Positions 45,608-54,356 of a stretch of DNA of 62,741 nt are shown here, piece after piece. The stretch lies in contig NZ_NRTA01000024.1 in assembly GCF_002286735.1 (NCBI RefSeq), positions 1 to 62,741 of the forward strand, read 5' to 3'. The first letter of the stretch is position 1. Each line of letters opens with the position of its first letter. A model generated the notes under the pieces. The model saw only the letters and a list, made by a program, of their open reading frames with translations. It ran no database searches and was not told the DNA's origin. The position numbers were made by a program, and so were the translations under genes. Origin of the DNA: Leptolyngbya sp. BC1307 (lineage in GTDB: Bacteria > Cyanobacteriota > Cyanobacteriia > Phormidesmidales > Phormidesmidaceae).

Positions 45608-45656
45608 AACATTTTCGTAGCGTGTTGAGTAAGTTTGGAGAACCCATAATAAAGAT

Positions 45657-46148
45657 ATGCCGACATCATCACAGTTTATTAAACCCTGGTCTGGCGATCC
45701 GCAGATTGGCAACCTGGAGACCCCGTTAAATTCATCGGGTCTGTCAGAAGCATTCATTAGCAACCTGCCTGCCTACCGTGAGGGGCTGTCTCCTCAGCGT
45801 CGCGGGTTAGAAGTAGGGATGGCCCATGGCTATTTGCTATATGGCCCATTTTTCTTGCTAGGGCCGCTAAGAGATACTGACGTACCTGCGATCGCTGGCC
45901 TGCTGGCCTCAGTTGGCCTAGTGATCATTTTGACCGTTTGCCTCTCGCTCTATAGCGGTGCTAACGTCAGCCCCGCCATCTCTCGTAACACTCTGCCCTA
46001 TAAGCCGCCCGAAGGGCTGAGCACCGATGAGGGCTGGAGTGAGTTTGCTGGCAGCTTCCTGATTGGCGGTATTGGGGGCGCGGCCTTTGCCTACCTGCTA
46101 TCAGCGAATTTGCCGTTGATATCTGGTCTGATGGCAGGCGCTCAGTAG
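45657..46148 (+). CDS. psaL: PsaL, photosystem I subunit XI
   Basis: A 163-residue subunit that holds photosystem I monomers together. It has the N-terminal IKPWSGDPQIGNLETPLNSS, the loop PAYREGLSPQRRGLEVGMAHGYLLYGPF, and helices around AGLLASVGLVIILTVCLSLY and FLIGGIGGAAFAYLL. Linked to psaF-psaJ rather than psaI: no psaI frame is seen before the next gene, ald. Confidence 0.96.
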   Translation: MPTSSQFIKPWSGDPQIGNLETPLNSSGLSEAFISNLPAYREGLSPQRRGLEVGMAHGYLLYGPFFLLGPLRDTDVPAIAGLLASVGLVIILTVCLSLYSGANVSPAISRNTLPYKPPEGLSTDEGWSEFAGSFLIGGIGGAAFAYLLSANLPLISGLMAGAQ

Positions 46149-46201
46149 CGTCTGACCATTATCTGATTTGGGTGGGCATGGCCTACTGATTGAATTGGAG
46201 T

Positions 46202-46245
46202 AAAGAATCCCCTGTCTGGTCACTTGGCCTGCAGGGGATTCCTTT
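46202..46245 (+). terminator. Terminator-like hairpin after psaL
   Basis: AAAGAATCCCCTG (46202-46214) and CAGGGGATTCCTTT (46232-46245) form a long stem with 17 nt between, and end in T residues. It lies 54 bases after the psaL stop. Confidence 0.65.
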
Positions 46246-46384
46246 ATGTTTAGATATTTGGCGTTGGGCAGTTTGTCTTTGGGTTGCAGATTAGAGAAAG
46301 GCGACTGTAAAGCTACAGCTCTTCTGAAAAAATCGCTCTAGAATAGTCATGTTTTAACCGTAGCTTAGCCTCAGGCGACTTTTC

Positions 46385-47482
46385 ATGGATATTGGTGTTC
46401 CCAAAGAGATAAAGGACCAGGAGTTTAGAGTGGGGCTGAGTCCTGCGAGTGTGAAGGAACTATGCGATCGCAATCACCAAGTGGTCGTCGAGACCCAAGC
46501 GGGCATCGGAGCCGGGTTTGGCGATGAGGACTATGTAAAAGCGGGGGCTAAAATTGCGCCTGATGCAGCGACGGCTTGGGCGCAGGCAATGGTGGTGAAG
46601 GTCAAGGAGCCGCTAAGCGCCGAATATGGCTATATGCGCTCAGAGCAGCTGCTGTTTACCTATTTGCATTTGGCCGCTGGCAGAGAACTCACTGAGAAGC
46701 TGATGGCGAGCGGGGTGAGTGCGATCGCCTACGAAAGCGTCGAACACAAGGGCACCCTGCCGCTGCTAATGCCCATGAGCGTGATTGCTGGGAGGCTGTC
46801 AGTACAGTTTGGCGCGCGTTTTTTAGAAAAGCAGCAGGGCGGGCGCGGTGTGTTGTTAGGTGGCGTCCCGGGAGTCGCTGCGGGTAGCGTTGCTGTTTTG
46901 GGCGGCGGCGTGGTCGGCACTGAAGCGGCGAAAATGGCCGTTGGGCTAGGCGCGCAAGTCACTATTATCGACATCAATATAGAGCGACTGTCGCAACTAG
47001 AAACGCTCTTTGGCTCTAGAGTAAATCTGCTGTATAGCAACAGCGCCAACGTCGCTGCCGCCGTTACCGCCGCTGACTTGGTGATTGGGGCGGTGCTGGT
47101 ACCGGGTCGCAAAGCACCGACGCTGGTAACTCGTGAGATAGTCGCTCAGATGCGGGCGGGCTCGGTGATCGTCGATGTGGCTGTCGATCAAGGCGGCTGC
47201 ATTGAAACGCTGCGAGTAACCTCCCATAGTGAGCCGGTGTATACAGAGTCTGGGGTGGTTCACTACGGCGTGCCCAATATGCCAGGCGCAGTGCCCTGGA
47301 CAGCCACTCAGGCGCTGAACAATAGCACCTTGCCCTACGTTTTACAGCTAGCTGAAGGTGGTTTGACCGCGCTCAAGAGTAGCTCTGCTGTCGGCAAAGG
47401 TTTAGCGACTGGCCTCAACGTTCATAACCATCGGCTGGTACATCCAGCTGTACAAGAGGTCTTCCCAGATCTAGCGGCTTAG
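46385..47482 (+). CDS. ald: Alanine dehydrogenase
   Basis: A 365-residue NAD-dependent alanine dehydrogenase (pyruvate + ammonia to L-alanine). It starts MDIGVPKEIKDQEFRVGLSP, has the Lys/His region MVVKVKEPLSAEYGYM and FTYLHLAAG, the Rossmann motif AVLGGGVVGTEAAKMAVGLGAQVTI (broken here), VDVAVDQGGCIE and YGVPNMPGAVP. Full length. ATG 46385, immediately after the psaL terminator region. Confidence 0.96.
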   Translation: MDIGVPKEIKDQEFRVGLSPASVKELCDRNHQVVVETQAGIGAGFGDEDYVKAGAKIAPDAATAWAQAMVVKVKEPLSAEYGYMRSEQLLFTYLHLAAGRELTEKLMASGVSAIAYESVEHKGTLPLLMPMSVIAGRLSVQFGARFLEKQQGGRGVLLGGVPGVAAGSVAVLGGGVVGTEAAKMAVGLGAQVTIIDINIERLSQLETLFGSRVNLLYSNSANVAAAVTAADLVIGAVLVPGRKAPTLVTREIVAQMRAGSVIVDVAVDQGGCIETLRVTSHSEPVYTESGVVHYGVPNMPGAVPWTATQALNNSTLPYVLQLAEGGLTALKSSSAVGKGLATGLNVHNHRLVHPAVQEVFPDLAA

Positions 47483-47514
47483 TGCTGTTAGGTCTGCGCG
47501 CCTGCTGGTCTGAG

Positions 47515-47754
47515 CTAGAGCACTTTTTCTCCGCCTGCTTCAATAGCTTCTAGCTTGTCCAGGCGGATGATGGTGTCATTTTCTAGCTTGCAGTAGTCTG
47601 CGCCGTCTTTGGCATAGACATCGACGATTTTGCTTTCTACGTCTACTTTGTCACCAGCTTCGTTGCGGTAAGCGATTTGGCTGGTGCGGTGGAGAGTGGC
47701 GATTGCCTCTAGCTTGTCATATAGCTCGCAGCTCACAGGCGTATAGTCGCTCAT
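47515..47754 (-). CDS. Rof-like (Rho-binding antiterminator) protein
   Basis: A 79-residue small beta-barrel protein. It resembles Rof: YTPVSCELYDKLEAIATLHRTSQIAY, then two strands, KVDVESKIVDVY, and the terminal RLDKLEAIEAGG. In E. coli Rof binds Rho and inhibits termination. Cyanobacteria generally lack Rho, so a different partner is likely. ATG 47754 has AGGA six bases upstream; the open frame reaches 47799. Convergent with ald. Confidence 0.75.
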   Translation of the reverse strand: MSDYTPVSCELYDKLEAIATLHRTSQIAYRNEAGDKVDVESKIVDVYAKDGADYCKLENDTIIRLDKLEAIEAGGEKVL

Positions 47755-47842
47755 AATTATCCTAATCGTATCGTTCTGATGCAGACTAGCACAGGTCATT
47801 TGCTGCCGAACTCTGCCCGTGGTGGGGCGCTAATCTTATGTG

Positions 47843-49348
47843 CTAATCTTGCGTGCTAACCGTGAGCACTTGAGGCGGCGTGGCATCCGGCGGATAGAGA
47901 AACTGAAAGTTAACGTTGCGCTGTTCACCGGGGGCAAGCGTAATTTCTATCAGCGGCTGACCTTGCTGCCCCTGGCTTTGCTCTAGATACGTGTAGTAAG
48001 CGCGAGACCTGCCATCGTCTTCTCTATAGATAAACAGCGCCGTCCCTCGAAAGAAAATGCGAGAACTGGGTGAGGTGTAAAACTGAAGCGCATCGCTCAG
48101 ATTGTCGTTTTGTAAAGGCGTCTGTACAGACAGTGACACCGTTTGCGCACTGCCTGTATTGTTGGTCAGCGGTAGGTCCAGGTTATATTCGACGCCATAG
48201 TTGCCGTTAGCACGATAGGCCGTGTCCGAGTAGCGAGCGTCAATCGGCGCGCTTTGAATCTGGCCAGTGCCAAACGTATTGCGCTCCAGGGTGCTGAGCC
48301 CGTAGGAAAACTGCTCGCCTGGCTTGGGAATCGCTAGCTGGTCGCTCCGACCATCAGTCAGGGTTGCTTTCCACTGCGAGCCCCGAGCGACGCCGGAGAC
48401 CCGGCCATAGCGAAAGGGATTAGCGCGGCTGCCCGGCTGGCTGGGCGGCTGGTCACGAGGGGTCGCTAGCCGCCCCCGGAATAAGACCTGTTTCCAATCT
48501 TCTAAGCTCGGAACGCGCTCTGTGCCATTGACCTGAGGGGCATGCATGGCCAAACTCGCCACATAGACCGGGCCGCTGCTGTGCAACCGCACCAGGGTAG
48601 AGCGGCCGTTCAGCCGGGGGCCTTCTCCCGATGAGACGCGAACGGGTGCTGGCAAAATCTCGCTGCCGGGGGGTAAGCTGCCATCGGTAGCCACGCTCAA
48701 GCGACGTAAGGGAATGGGGGCGTTTAAGAGCAGGCGGCTTTCACCAGGCGGGAGGGTGAGCTGATCGGGTAGAGGAGACTGACGGCGATCGCGCAGCACA
48801 TCGTTCATCACCCGGCTACCCGGCCCAGAAAAATTATTGCTATACAGGTTAGAGCTACCTGAGGCGATCTGATTCCAGGGAGACTCCTGGCTAATTTGAG
48901 AAGCGCCTTCTCGCACAGAGAGCGTCACCGGGCGACTGCCAGGGTTATGAACGATAATGCCTTCGTATATCGTTCGCGTATCGGCATCGTCCTGGCCTCG
49001 GGCCACGTGATGAGAAAAAATATCAAAGCGACCGTTAAAAGCGTAGTCAAGGTGAGCTTCGGGCGCACTCTTACCTCGGGAGGGAAAAGTAGAGAGCAAA
49101 ATGCCATCAGACTCAATGATTTCGGGGCTGTTGCTATTGAAGACTGGGACGCTGTCTAAGCCACCGGGTAGAGGGCGCACCTCTTGCGGAATCGTGATGA
49201 GGGTACTCTCGGCCTGAGCTGTCAGCGGCGCGCTTTCTATCGGTTCAGCCCAGGGCAGTGAAGTGTCGGCTGAAAGTGGGGTAGCCAGAACGTTAGCTAG
49301 TGACAAAAAAGAGAGTAGCGAAAACATTAATTCCAGAAACCTGCTCAA
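47843..49348 (-). CDS. DUF3370 family exported protein
   Basis: A 501-residue cyanobacterial DUF3370 protein: a signal peptide at the N-terminus (FSLLSFLSLANVLATPLSA), then EVRPLPGGLDSVPVFNSNSP and ILLSTFPSRG (the family start), a beta-rich body, and the end EQRNVNFQFLYPPDATPPQVLTV. Proteins of this family are predicted secreted or surface associated, with no known activity. Confidence 0.85.
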   Translation of the reverse strand: MSRFLELMFSLLSFLSLANVLATPLSADTSLPWAEPIESAPLTAQAESTLITIPQEVRPLPGGLDSVPVFNSNSPEIIESDGILLSTFPSRGKSAPEAHLDYAFNGRFDIFSHHVARGQDDADTRTIYEGIIVHNPGSRPVTLSVREGASQISQESPWNQIASGSSNLYSNNFSGPGSRVMNDVLRDRRQSPLPDQLTLPPGESRLLLNAPIPLRRLSVATDGSLPPGSEILPAPVRVSSGEGPRLNGRSTLVRLHSSGPVYVASLAMHAPQVNGTERVPSLEDWKQVLFRGRLATPRDQPPSQPGSRANPFRYGRVSGVARGSQWKATLTDGRSDQLAIPKPGEQFSYGLSTLERNTFGTGQIQSAPIDARYSDTAYRANGNYGVEYNLDLPLTNNTGSAQTVSLSVQTPLQNDNLSDALQFYTSPSSRIFFRGTALFIYREDDGRSRAYYTYLEQSQGQQGQPLIEITLAPGEQRNVNFQFLYPPDATPPQVLTVSTQD

Positions 49349-49598
49349 ACGTACAGACCGTTCGGCAAGGTGTACAGAAGATCAGACACCCGGTCAAACG
49401 GACGGATAAGACCATATCACTGCAGGTGAACAGCTCGCAATTGGAAGTGGACAGTTAGGGTCAGTCGTGCCAGCAAAAACGCTGGTTCGGCAAACTTAGC
49501 GCCCAGTAGCGCTTAAACCTGGAGGGCTACCTTTATGAATCTTCTATTTCCCTAAAGTTGTATTCAAAAGGAAGCACGCGCCTCTTAACCCTGACCCA

Positions 49599-50165
49599 CT
49601 AGGGTTCGCGTCGAGTTACCTCATTTGCGCCAGCGGCTAAAACGGCAGTACCAAATACCAACGTGGTTACCCCATTGATTAATAATCCGATGCCTATCCA
49701 TAAGCCCAATATCCAGGGGGCGTTCAGAGGCCACTGAGACCAGATAAAAATGCCTAAAATAATCATCAAGATGCCATTGAGCAAAATCCATCCCCATCGG
49801 GACGCAGGCTTCACTCTAAAAGCGAGAAAGACGCGAAAGATGCCGTCTACGAAAAAGAAAATGCCGATCAGCAAAGTCAACGAGACTGCGCCAGCCAATG
49901 GATTGAACAGTAGCAAAGCGCCCACGACTATGTACAAAACACTGAGGATGAGCCGGAGTGCAAGAGTGCCACTACTGCGATGGTGCCGAAAAGCATCAAC
50001 CGCCTGAACAATGCCGCCAATAACAAACACCCAGCCCAAAAATATGCTGACTGCAACCCCTGCTAGCAAAGGACTGGCGATCGCCAAAATCCCCAATATA
50101 ATCATGACAGCGCCTAAGCCAACTACCCAGCCTGACCCTCGCTTAACTTGTTCACGGCTTTCCAC
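49599..50165 (-). CDS. HdeD family (DUF308) membrane protein
   Basis: A 188-residue protein with six predicted membrane helices in DUF308-type pairs (GLGAVMIILGILAIASPLLAG; FLGWVFVIGGIVQAVDAF; LILSVLYIVVGALLLFNPLAG; LLIGIFFFVDGIFRVFLAF; ILLNGILMIILGIFIW; LGLWIGIGLLINGVTTL). HdeD proteins are linked to acid resistance in enterics; in cyanobacteria the function is unknown. Confidence 0.9.
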   Translation of the reverse strand: MESREQVKRGSGWVVGLGAVMIILGILAIASPLLAGVAVSIFLGWVFVIGGIVQAVDAFRHHRSSGTLALRLILSVLYIVVGALLLFNPLAGAVSLTLLIGIFFFVDGIFRVFLAFRVKPASRWGWILLNGILMIILGIFIWSQWPLNAPWILGLWIGIGLLINGVTTLVFGTAVLAAGANEVTRREP

Positions 50166-50469
50166 TTTTCATCTCCTTTTTCTGGCTGTCAGCATTCGAC
50201 TTGCGCTTGTTCTGACGATTAGCGTTATGGAGCGTAGTTCTAGAGCCCTCTAATCAAACCCGGCGTTCCTATTATGTAAAGTATGTAAAGTCAACCTCAA
50301 ATTTCATCCCTCTAAATCTAGAGAGCAGCCTGCGCTAGCTCTCTCCATAAACCAATGATAAGTTGCAAATGAATTTCAAAGTAGTTAAATCTTGGCTAAG
50401 CAGTCGCTCAGACAATTTTCTGGACAGCTCGCGCAGGCAAGGGATGTAGCTTTGCAGATAATGACCACA
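50166..50469. other. Intergenic stretch with a small direct repeat
   Basis: This 304-base gap contains TATGTAAAG twice in tandem at about 50274-50291, upstream of the HdeD gene on its strand. It is AT-rich there and may be promoter-like. The rest has no recognised element. Confidence 0.4.
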
Positions 50470-50952
50470 TCAGGACGGTTTGAGGAGATACCAGGTCTCT
50501 ACTTCGGCATCTCCCGCTTGAAAATCGGGACTGAGATACACCTCGAAGGGGCTGTCTTGGGTTTGGCGGGGCCGGGCGGCGATCGCAGCGCTGAAGGTGC
50601 CGCGCACCCGGTAGACATCCCCAGAGAGACGATTGGACAGGGAATCACCTAGCGCTTTTTGCAATGTCGGGCCGGACAGCTTTTCACGTTCAGAAACTGC
50701 TAGCTGTTTGATTTTAAAGTTGGGCTCAAGCTCAGCTGCGCTCGGCTGACCTAAGGCTTGGGTGATGGTCTGCTGCGTTTGGGTGAGCTGCTGAGCGATC
50801 GCTAACTTAACAACCTGATCGGGCGGCAGCTGATTGAGCAAACCGCAGCCGGTAAGAGCAAACATCGCCAAACACGCCAGCAGCAGTCCTACTACCTTAC
50901 GGCTATGCCACTGCCTGGTGATTTGCGATATTTTCTGAGCGAATAACAACAT
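50470..50952 (-). CDS. Putative lipoprotein
   Basis: A 160-residue protein with a lipoprotein signal: hydrophobic core VVGLLLACLAMFAL then the lipobox LTGC (about residue 36). The mature part is mainly helical (DQVVKLAIAQQLTQTQQTITQ) followed by strands (YRVRGTFSAAIA). No motif is recognised. GAGGAAAA lies before ATG 50952. Its stop is far from other genes; function unknown. Confidence 0.7.
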   Translation of the reverse strand: MLLFAQKISQITRQWHSRKVVGLLLACLAMFALTGCGLLNQLPPDQVVKLAIAQQLTQTQQTITQALGQPSAAELEPNFKIKQLAVSEREKLSGPTLQKALGDSLSNRLSGDVYRVRGTFSAAIAARPRQTQDSPFEVYLSPDFQAGDAEVETWYLLKPS

Positions 50953-51034
50953 GGGTTTTCCTCACTAAGGTTAGGCCAAATACTAGAGGCTAGATGCGGT
51001 CGCTTGTTCAAAAAACAGATATAGAAAAGACAAT

Positions 51035-51955
51035 CTACGCAGATAGGACAGCGGGCGCGTGATGGGTGTGCCAGTGGCGAGCAATATCCACTCGGCGGGC
51101 AATCCAAACCTGGTCGTGCGTTTTCACATAGTCTAAAAATCTAGCGATCGCAGCGGCTCTGCCGGGGCGTCCGGACAACCGACAGTGTAGGCCGACGCTC
51201 ATCATCTTAGGGGCGGTTTCGCCCTCGGCATAGAGCACATCAAACGCATCTTTGAGATAAGTAAAAAATTGCTCGCCTGAGTTAAACCCCTGATAGGTGG
51301 CAAAGCGCATATCGTTGTTGTCTAGCGTGTAGGGAATGACCAGATGGGGCTGGCCATAGTCGTGATTCCAGTAGGGCAAGTCATCGGCGTAGCTGTCGGC
51401 ATCGTAGAGAAAGCCACCGGTTTCAACCACCAGGCGGCGGGTGTTGGGGCTCACACGACCCTGATAAAATCCAAGCGGACGACTGCCCGTTACCCGAGTG
51501 TGAATGTCGATGGCGGTTTGAATGTGCGATCGCTCCATTGCCTCACCCGCATACTGATAGTCAATCCAGCGATAGCCGTGACTAGCCACTTCCCACCCGG
51601 CTGCCACCATTGCCGCCGCCACGTCCGGGTTGCGCTCCAAAGCCATCGCCACCGCATAAACCGTCAGCGGCACATCCCGCTGGGTAAACAGCCCGTGCAG
51701 CCGCCAAAACCCGGCCCGGCTGCCGTACTCATACATCGACTCCATATTGATATTGCGAACGCCCAGCAGCGGCTCAGCGCCGATCGTCTCAGATAAAAAG
51801 GCTTCCGAAGCAGCATCCCCATGCAAAACGCAGTTTTCGCCTCCCTCTTCGTAGTTAATGACAAACTGCAGCGCTAGCCGGGCGTCATTGGGCCAGCGAG
51901 GGTGCGGTGGATTTTGGCCATAGCCAATCAGATCTCGGGGATAGCTGGAAGACAT
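51035..51955 (-). CDS. puuE: PuuE-type allantoinase (polysaccharide deacetylase fold)
   Basis: A 306-residue enzyme of the PuuE group, which opens allantoin to allantoate without metal-amidohydrolase fold. It starts YPRDLIGYGQNPPHPRWP and has ALQFVINYEEGGENCVLHGD, YEYGSRAGFWRLHGLF, WEVASHGYRWIDY, and GFYQGRVSPNTRRLV. No other purine-catabolic gene is adjacent. ATG 51955 is preferred to 51967. It diverges from the GNAT gene. Confidence 0.88.
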   Translation of the reverse strand: MSSSYPRDLIGYGQNPPHPRWPNDARLALQFVINYEEGGENCVLHGDAASEAFLSETIGAEPLLGVRNINMESMYEYGSRAGFWRLHGLFTQRDVPLTVYAVAMALERNPDVAAAMVAAGWEVASHGYRWIDYQYAGEAMERSHIQTAIDIHTRVTGSRPLGFYQGRVSPNTRRLVVETGGFLYDADSYADDLPYWNHDYGQPHLVIPYTLDNNDMRFATYQGFNSGEQFFTYLKDAFDVLYAEGETAPKMMSVGLHCRLSGRPGRAAAIARFLDYVKTHDQVWIARRVDIARHWHTHHAPAVLSA

Positions 51956-52046
51956 CGGAACGATCACCTAAGGGTTAGTGCAGTTGGGTCAGGGCTGACT
52001 AAAATTATTGCATCCCACGATGGCACTCTACGAGGGCACTTGTCCG

Positions 52047-52913
52047 ATGATCTCGCCTGACTACAGCATCAGGCCCATGACTCGCCCTGATTTAGACTTG
52101 GCGATAGATTGGGCAGCAGCGGCAGGGTGGAACCCTGGCCTATACGATGCCGATTGCTTTTATGCTGCTGACCCCACCGGTTTTTTGATGGGCCAGCTAG
52201 CAGACGAACCGATTGCCGCGATCTCGGTCGTCAAATACGGAGCCACCTTTGGATTTTTGGGCCTGTATATCGTGAAGCCAGCCTTTAGGGGGCAGGGGTA
52301 CGGTCTGCAGCTTTGGCACGCTGGGCTTGAGACCCTGAAAGGACGCAATGTAGCGTTAGATGGCGTCGTGGCTCAGCAGGATAACTACATCAGGTCTGGA
52401 TTCCGACTAGCCCACCGCAACATTCGGTATCAGGGAATCCGTCCGACCCAGCTGCCAGATCTGCCACCCAGCGTTCAATCTTCCCTGGTCTCGCTAGCCT
52501 CGCTGCCCTTTAGCACCGTCTTAGAGTACGACCAAGCCGTCTTTTTAGCAGCGCGATCCGCCTTTCTCAAATGCTGGCTAGCTCAGCCTGGAAGCCACGC
52601 CATCGGCTTAGTCCATCATCAAAAACTAGCCGGTTACGGCGTAATGCGACCTTGCCGAGAAGGATACAAAATTGGCCCCCTCTTTGCAGACACGCCAAGC
52701 TTTGCAGAGGAAATTTTTCTCGCCCTAATTGCTCAAATTGAACTCGGCAGCACGTTTTACTTAGACGTACCCGAGCCCAATTCACCAGCCGTTACCCTAG
52801 CCGAGAGATATGGCCTAATCAGCGTCTTTGAAACCGCTAGGATGTACAACCAGCAGATACCCCCGCTACCGCTAGATCGCATATTCGGCGTGACCACCTT
52901 CGAACTAGGTTAG
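52047..52913 (+). CDS. Two-domain GNAT acetyltransferase
   Basis: About 288 residues. The N-terminal GNAT domain starts YSIRPMTRPDLDLAIDWAAA and has LGLYIVKPAFRGQGYGLQLW (acetyl-CoA loop RGQGYG). The C-terminal half (about 150-288) is a second GNAT-like fold of the YitI type (HAIGLVHHQKLAGYGVMRPC). Substrate unknown. ATG 52047 fits the family start; ATG 52020 and TTG 52008 are alternatives. Divergent from puuE. Confidence 0.8.
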   Translation: MISPDYSIRPMTRPDLDLAIDWAAAAGWNPGLYDADCFYAADPTGFLMGQLADEPIAAISVVKYGATFGFLGLYIVKPAFRGQGYGLQLWHAGLETLKGRNVALDGVVAQQDNYIRSGFRLAHRNIRYQGIRPTQLPDLPPSVQSSLVSLASLPFSTVLEYDQAVFLAARSAFLKCWLAQPGSHAIGLVHHQKLAGYGVMRPCREGYKIGPLFADTPSFAEEIFLALIAQIELGSTFYLDVPEPNSPAVTLAERYGLISVFETARMYNQQIPPLPLDRIFGVTTFELG

Positions 52914-52940
52914 CGTCAGCGACAAGGGCTGAAGAATCCT

Positions 52941-53411
52941 CTAATGAACGGGCTGCGAGTAAGGGTAAAACCTTTGATATCGAACGTATCGTCGGTTGCG
53001 ACCAGTCGTTGGGCGACCAATCGTTGGGCGAATAGTTATCGAATAGTGGCTGCGGCTAGCGCTATCAGCATTGGGCGCAGGGGATGGATAAAGCTGGGCG
53101 CGGTTTGGCGGGGAGACCAGGACGCCATTCACATAGACAGCAGAGCCCACATTAGAGACCACCTCAACGGCTACTGCTGGCGATCTGACCTCTGCGGTGG
53201 TGCGAGGTTCGGTGGTGCGGGATGAAGCGGGGCGATCGCTGCTCACCTCAACCTCACGACAAAGACTTGCCAAGCTCACCCGAACATCATTCTCCCATTC
53301 GACATAGCAGGTATCAGCGGGCACCGCCGTCGCCGCCTGCTGTGCCAGGGCCGCCGTCGTCAAAAAAAGCAGCGAGACGGTAGCCGTCCCTAAGCTGATA
53401 AAAAATTTCAT
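52941..53411 (-). CDS. Small secreted protein, unknown
   Basis: A 156-residue protein with a signal peptide (MKFFISLGTATVSLLFLTTAALAQ; cleavage near residue 24) and a mature part with two Cys (DTCYVEWEN, SLCREVEV), a Ser/Thr-rich linker, and an Arg/Tyr-rich tail. ATG 53411 starts the signal peptide; the open frame to 53444 adds no similarity. I do not recognise the family. Confidence 0.6.
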   Translation of the reverse strand: MKFFISLGTATVSLLFLTTAALAQQAATAVPADTCYVEWENDVRVSLASLCREVEVSSDRPASSRTTEPRTTAEVRSPAVAVEVVSNVGSAVYVNGVLVSPPNRAQLYPSPAPNADSASRSHYSITIRPTIGRPTTGRNRRYVRYQRFYPYSQPVH

Positions 53412-53852
53412 GCGCGCTATTGCGATTGGTGACAGCCAAAGCAAGTCAAGGGTTAGCTAGTGCGTCATCAGGCCACTTAAATTAAGCTATTTGACCGGCT
53501 CGCTCTAGCACTGATTTAAATCATAGAGCATCCGTAGAATCACTGTGCTAAAAACCCGCTAAGGACATGCCTATGTTGGCGCGGGGATCATTACTTCATA
53601 CATTTGCGGCGCGGCTGGCCCTGATCGAATTTTGAAAACGTGTTTATCATGACCAGTAGTAGGACCAATAGATAGGCGGCTGATTTTAACCTGGGGTGTC
53701 TATGCTGCTAGAGGTTGCTATGCCCGATAGCGCAATCATCCCTTCTTTAAGACCTCAGGTAAAACCCAGTTATAAAAACTTCAGCTAAAAACTTCAGCTC
53801 GGGTATAAGCCGCCCGACAGGCCCAGTTAGTTCAGGCTCTCAGGAGAAACCA
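53412..53852. other. Intergenic region upstream of the oxidase operon
   Basis: This 441-base divergent gap should contain the promoter of the DUF2231-ctaCDE-GMC operon. It has a 13-bp tandem repeat (53774-53799). No sure -10/-35 pair was found. Confidence 0.4.
53774..53799. repeat. 13-bp tandem duplication
   Basis: AAAAACTTCAGCT occurs twice in direct tandem, 54 bases before the first DUF2231 gene. Confidence 0.9.
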
Positions 53853-54356
53853 GTGTTCGAGAATTTATTGCCCCCATTGAACGATCACAATCTGCCCTAT
53901 CCCGACACGATTCATCCGATTGTGGTGCACTTTGTTATCGCTATGGTGCTGTTTGCCGTCATCTGCGATGGGGTTGGCTACTTTACCAAAAATGCTCAAC
54001 TGCATGAGGTGGGCTGGTGGAATATGGTCTTTGCGACCATCTCTATTTTTATCGCGATTCTGTTTGGCCAGGTGGAAGCGGGATTAGCCATGCCTTACGC
54101 GGCAGCGGTGGGCGACCTCAACCTGCATACTTTGCTGGGTTGGTCGCTGTCGGGCATTTTGGCGGCGATCACCGGCTGGCGCTACATCATTCGGCTCAAT
54201 TCACCGGGATCGTTACCCAAGGCTTACATGGGTCTGAACGCGGTGCTGACGCTGCTCGTCGGTTTTCAAGTTTACTTGGGTGACAAGCTGGTGTGGGTGT
54301 ACGGTCTGCACACAGAAGCGGTTGTTGAGGCAGCGCGAGGAGGTCTGCTGAAATGA
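53853..54356 (+). CDS. DUF2231 membrane protein 1 of terminal-oxidase operon
   Basis: A 167-residue protein with four membrane helices (about 27-45, 57-77, 92-110, 125-143). DUF2231 features are the N-terminal DTIHPIVVHFVIAMVLFAV with His pair, GWWNMVFATISIFIAILFGQVEAG, and LNLHTLLGWSLSGILAAITGWRY. Conserved membrane His could bind heme, unproven. GTG 53853 (as VFEN) is the annotated start. Its stop overlaps the next start (ATGA at 54353). Confidence 0.85.
   Translation: MFENLLPPLNDHNLPYPDTIHPIVVHFVIAMVLFAVICDGVGYFTKNAQLHEVGWWNMVFATISIFIAILFGQVEAGLAMPYAAAVGDLNLHTLLGWSLSGILAAITGWRYIIRLNSPGSLPKAYMGLNAVLTLLVGFQVYLGDKLVWVYGLHTEAVVEAARGGLLK

Noticed and set aside
46218-46230. GGTCACTTGGCC in the psaL terminator loop, similar to the 105-bp repeat arm
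   Set aside because: No second arm and no outer ends; it is the loop of the terminator hairpin.
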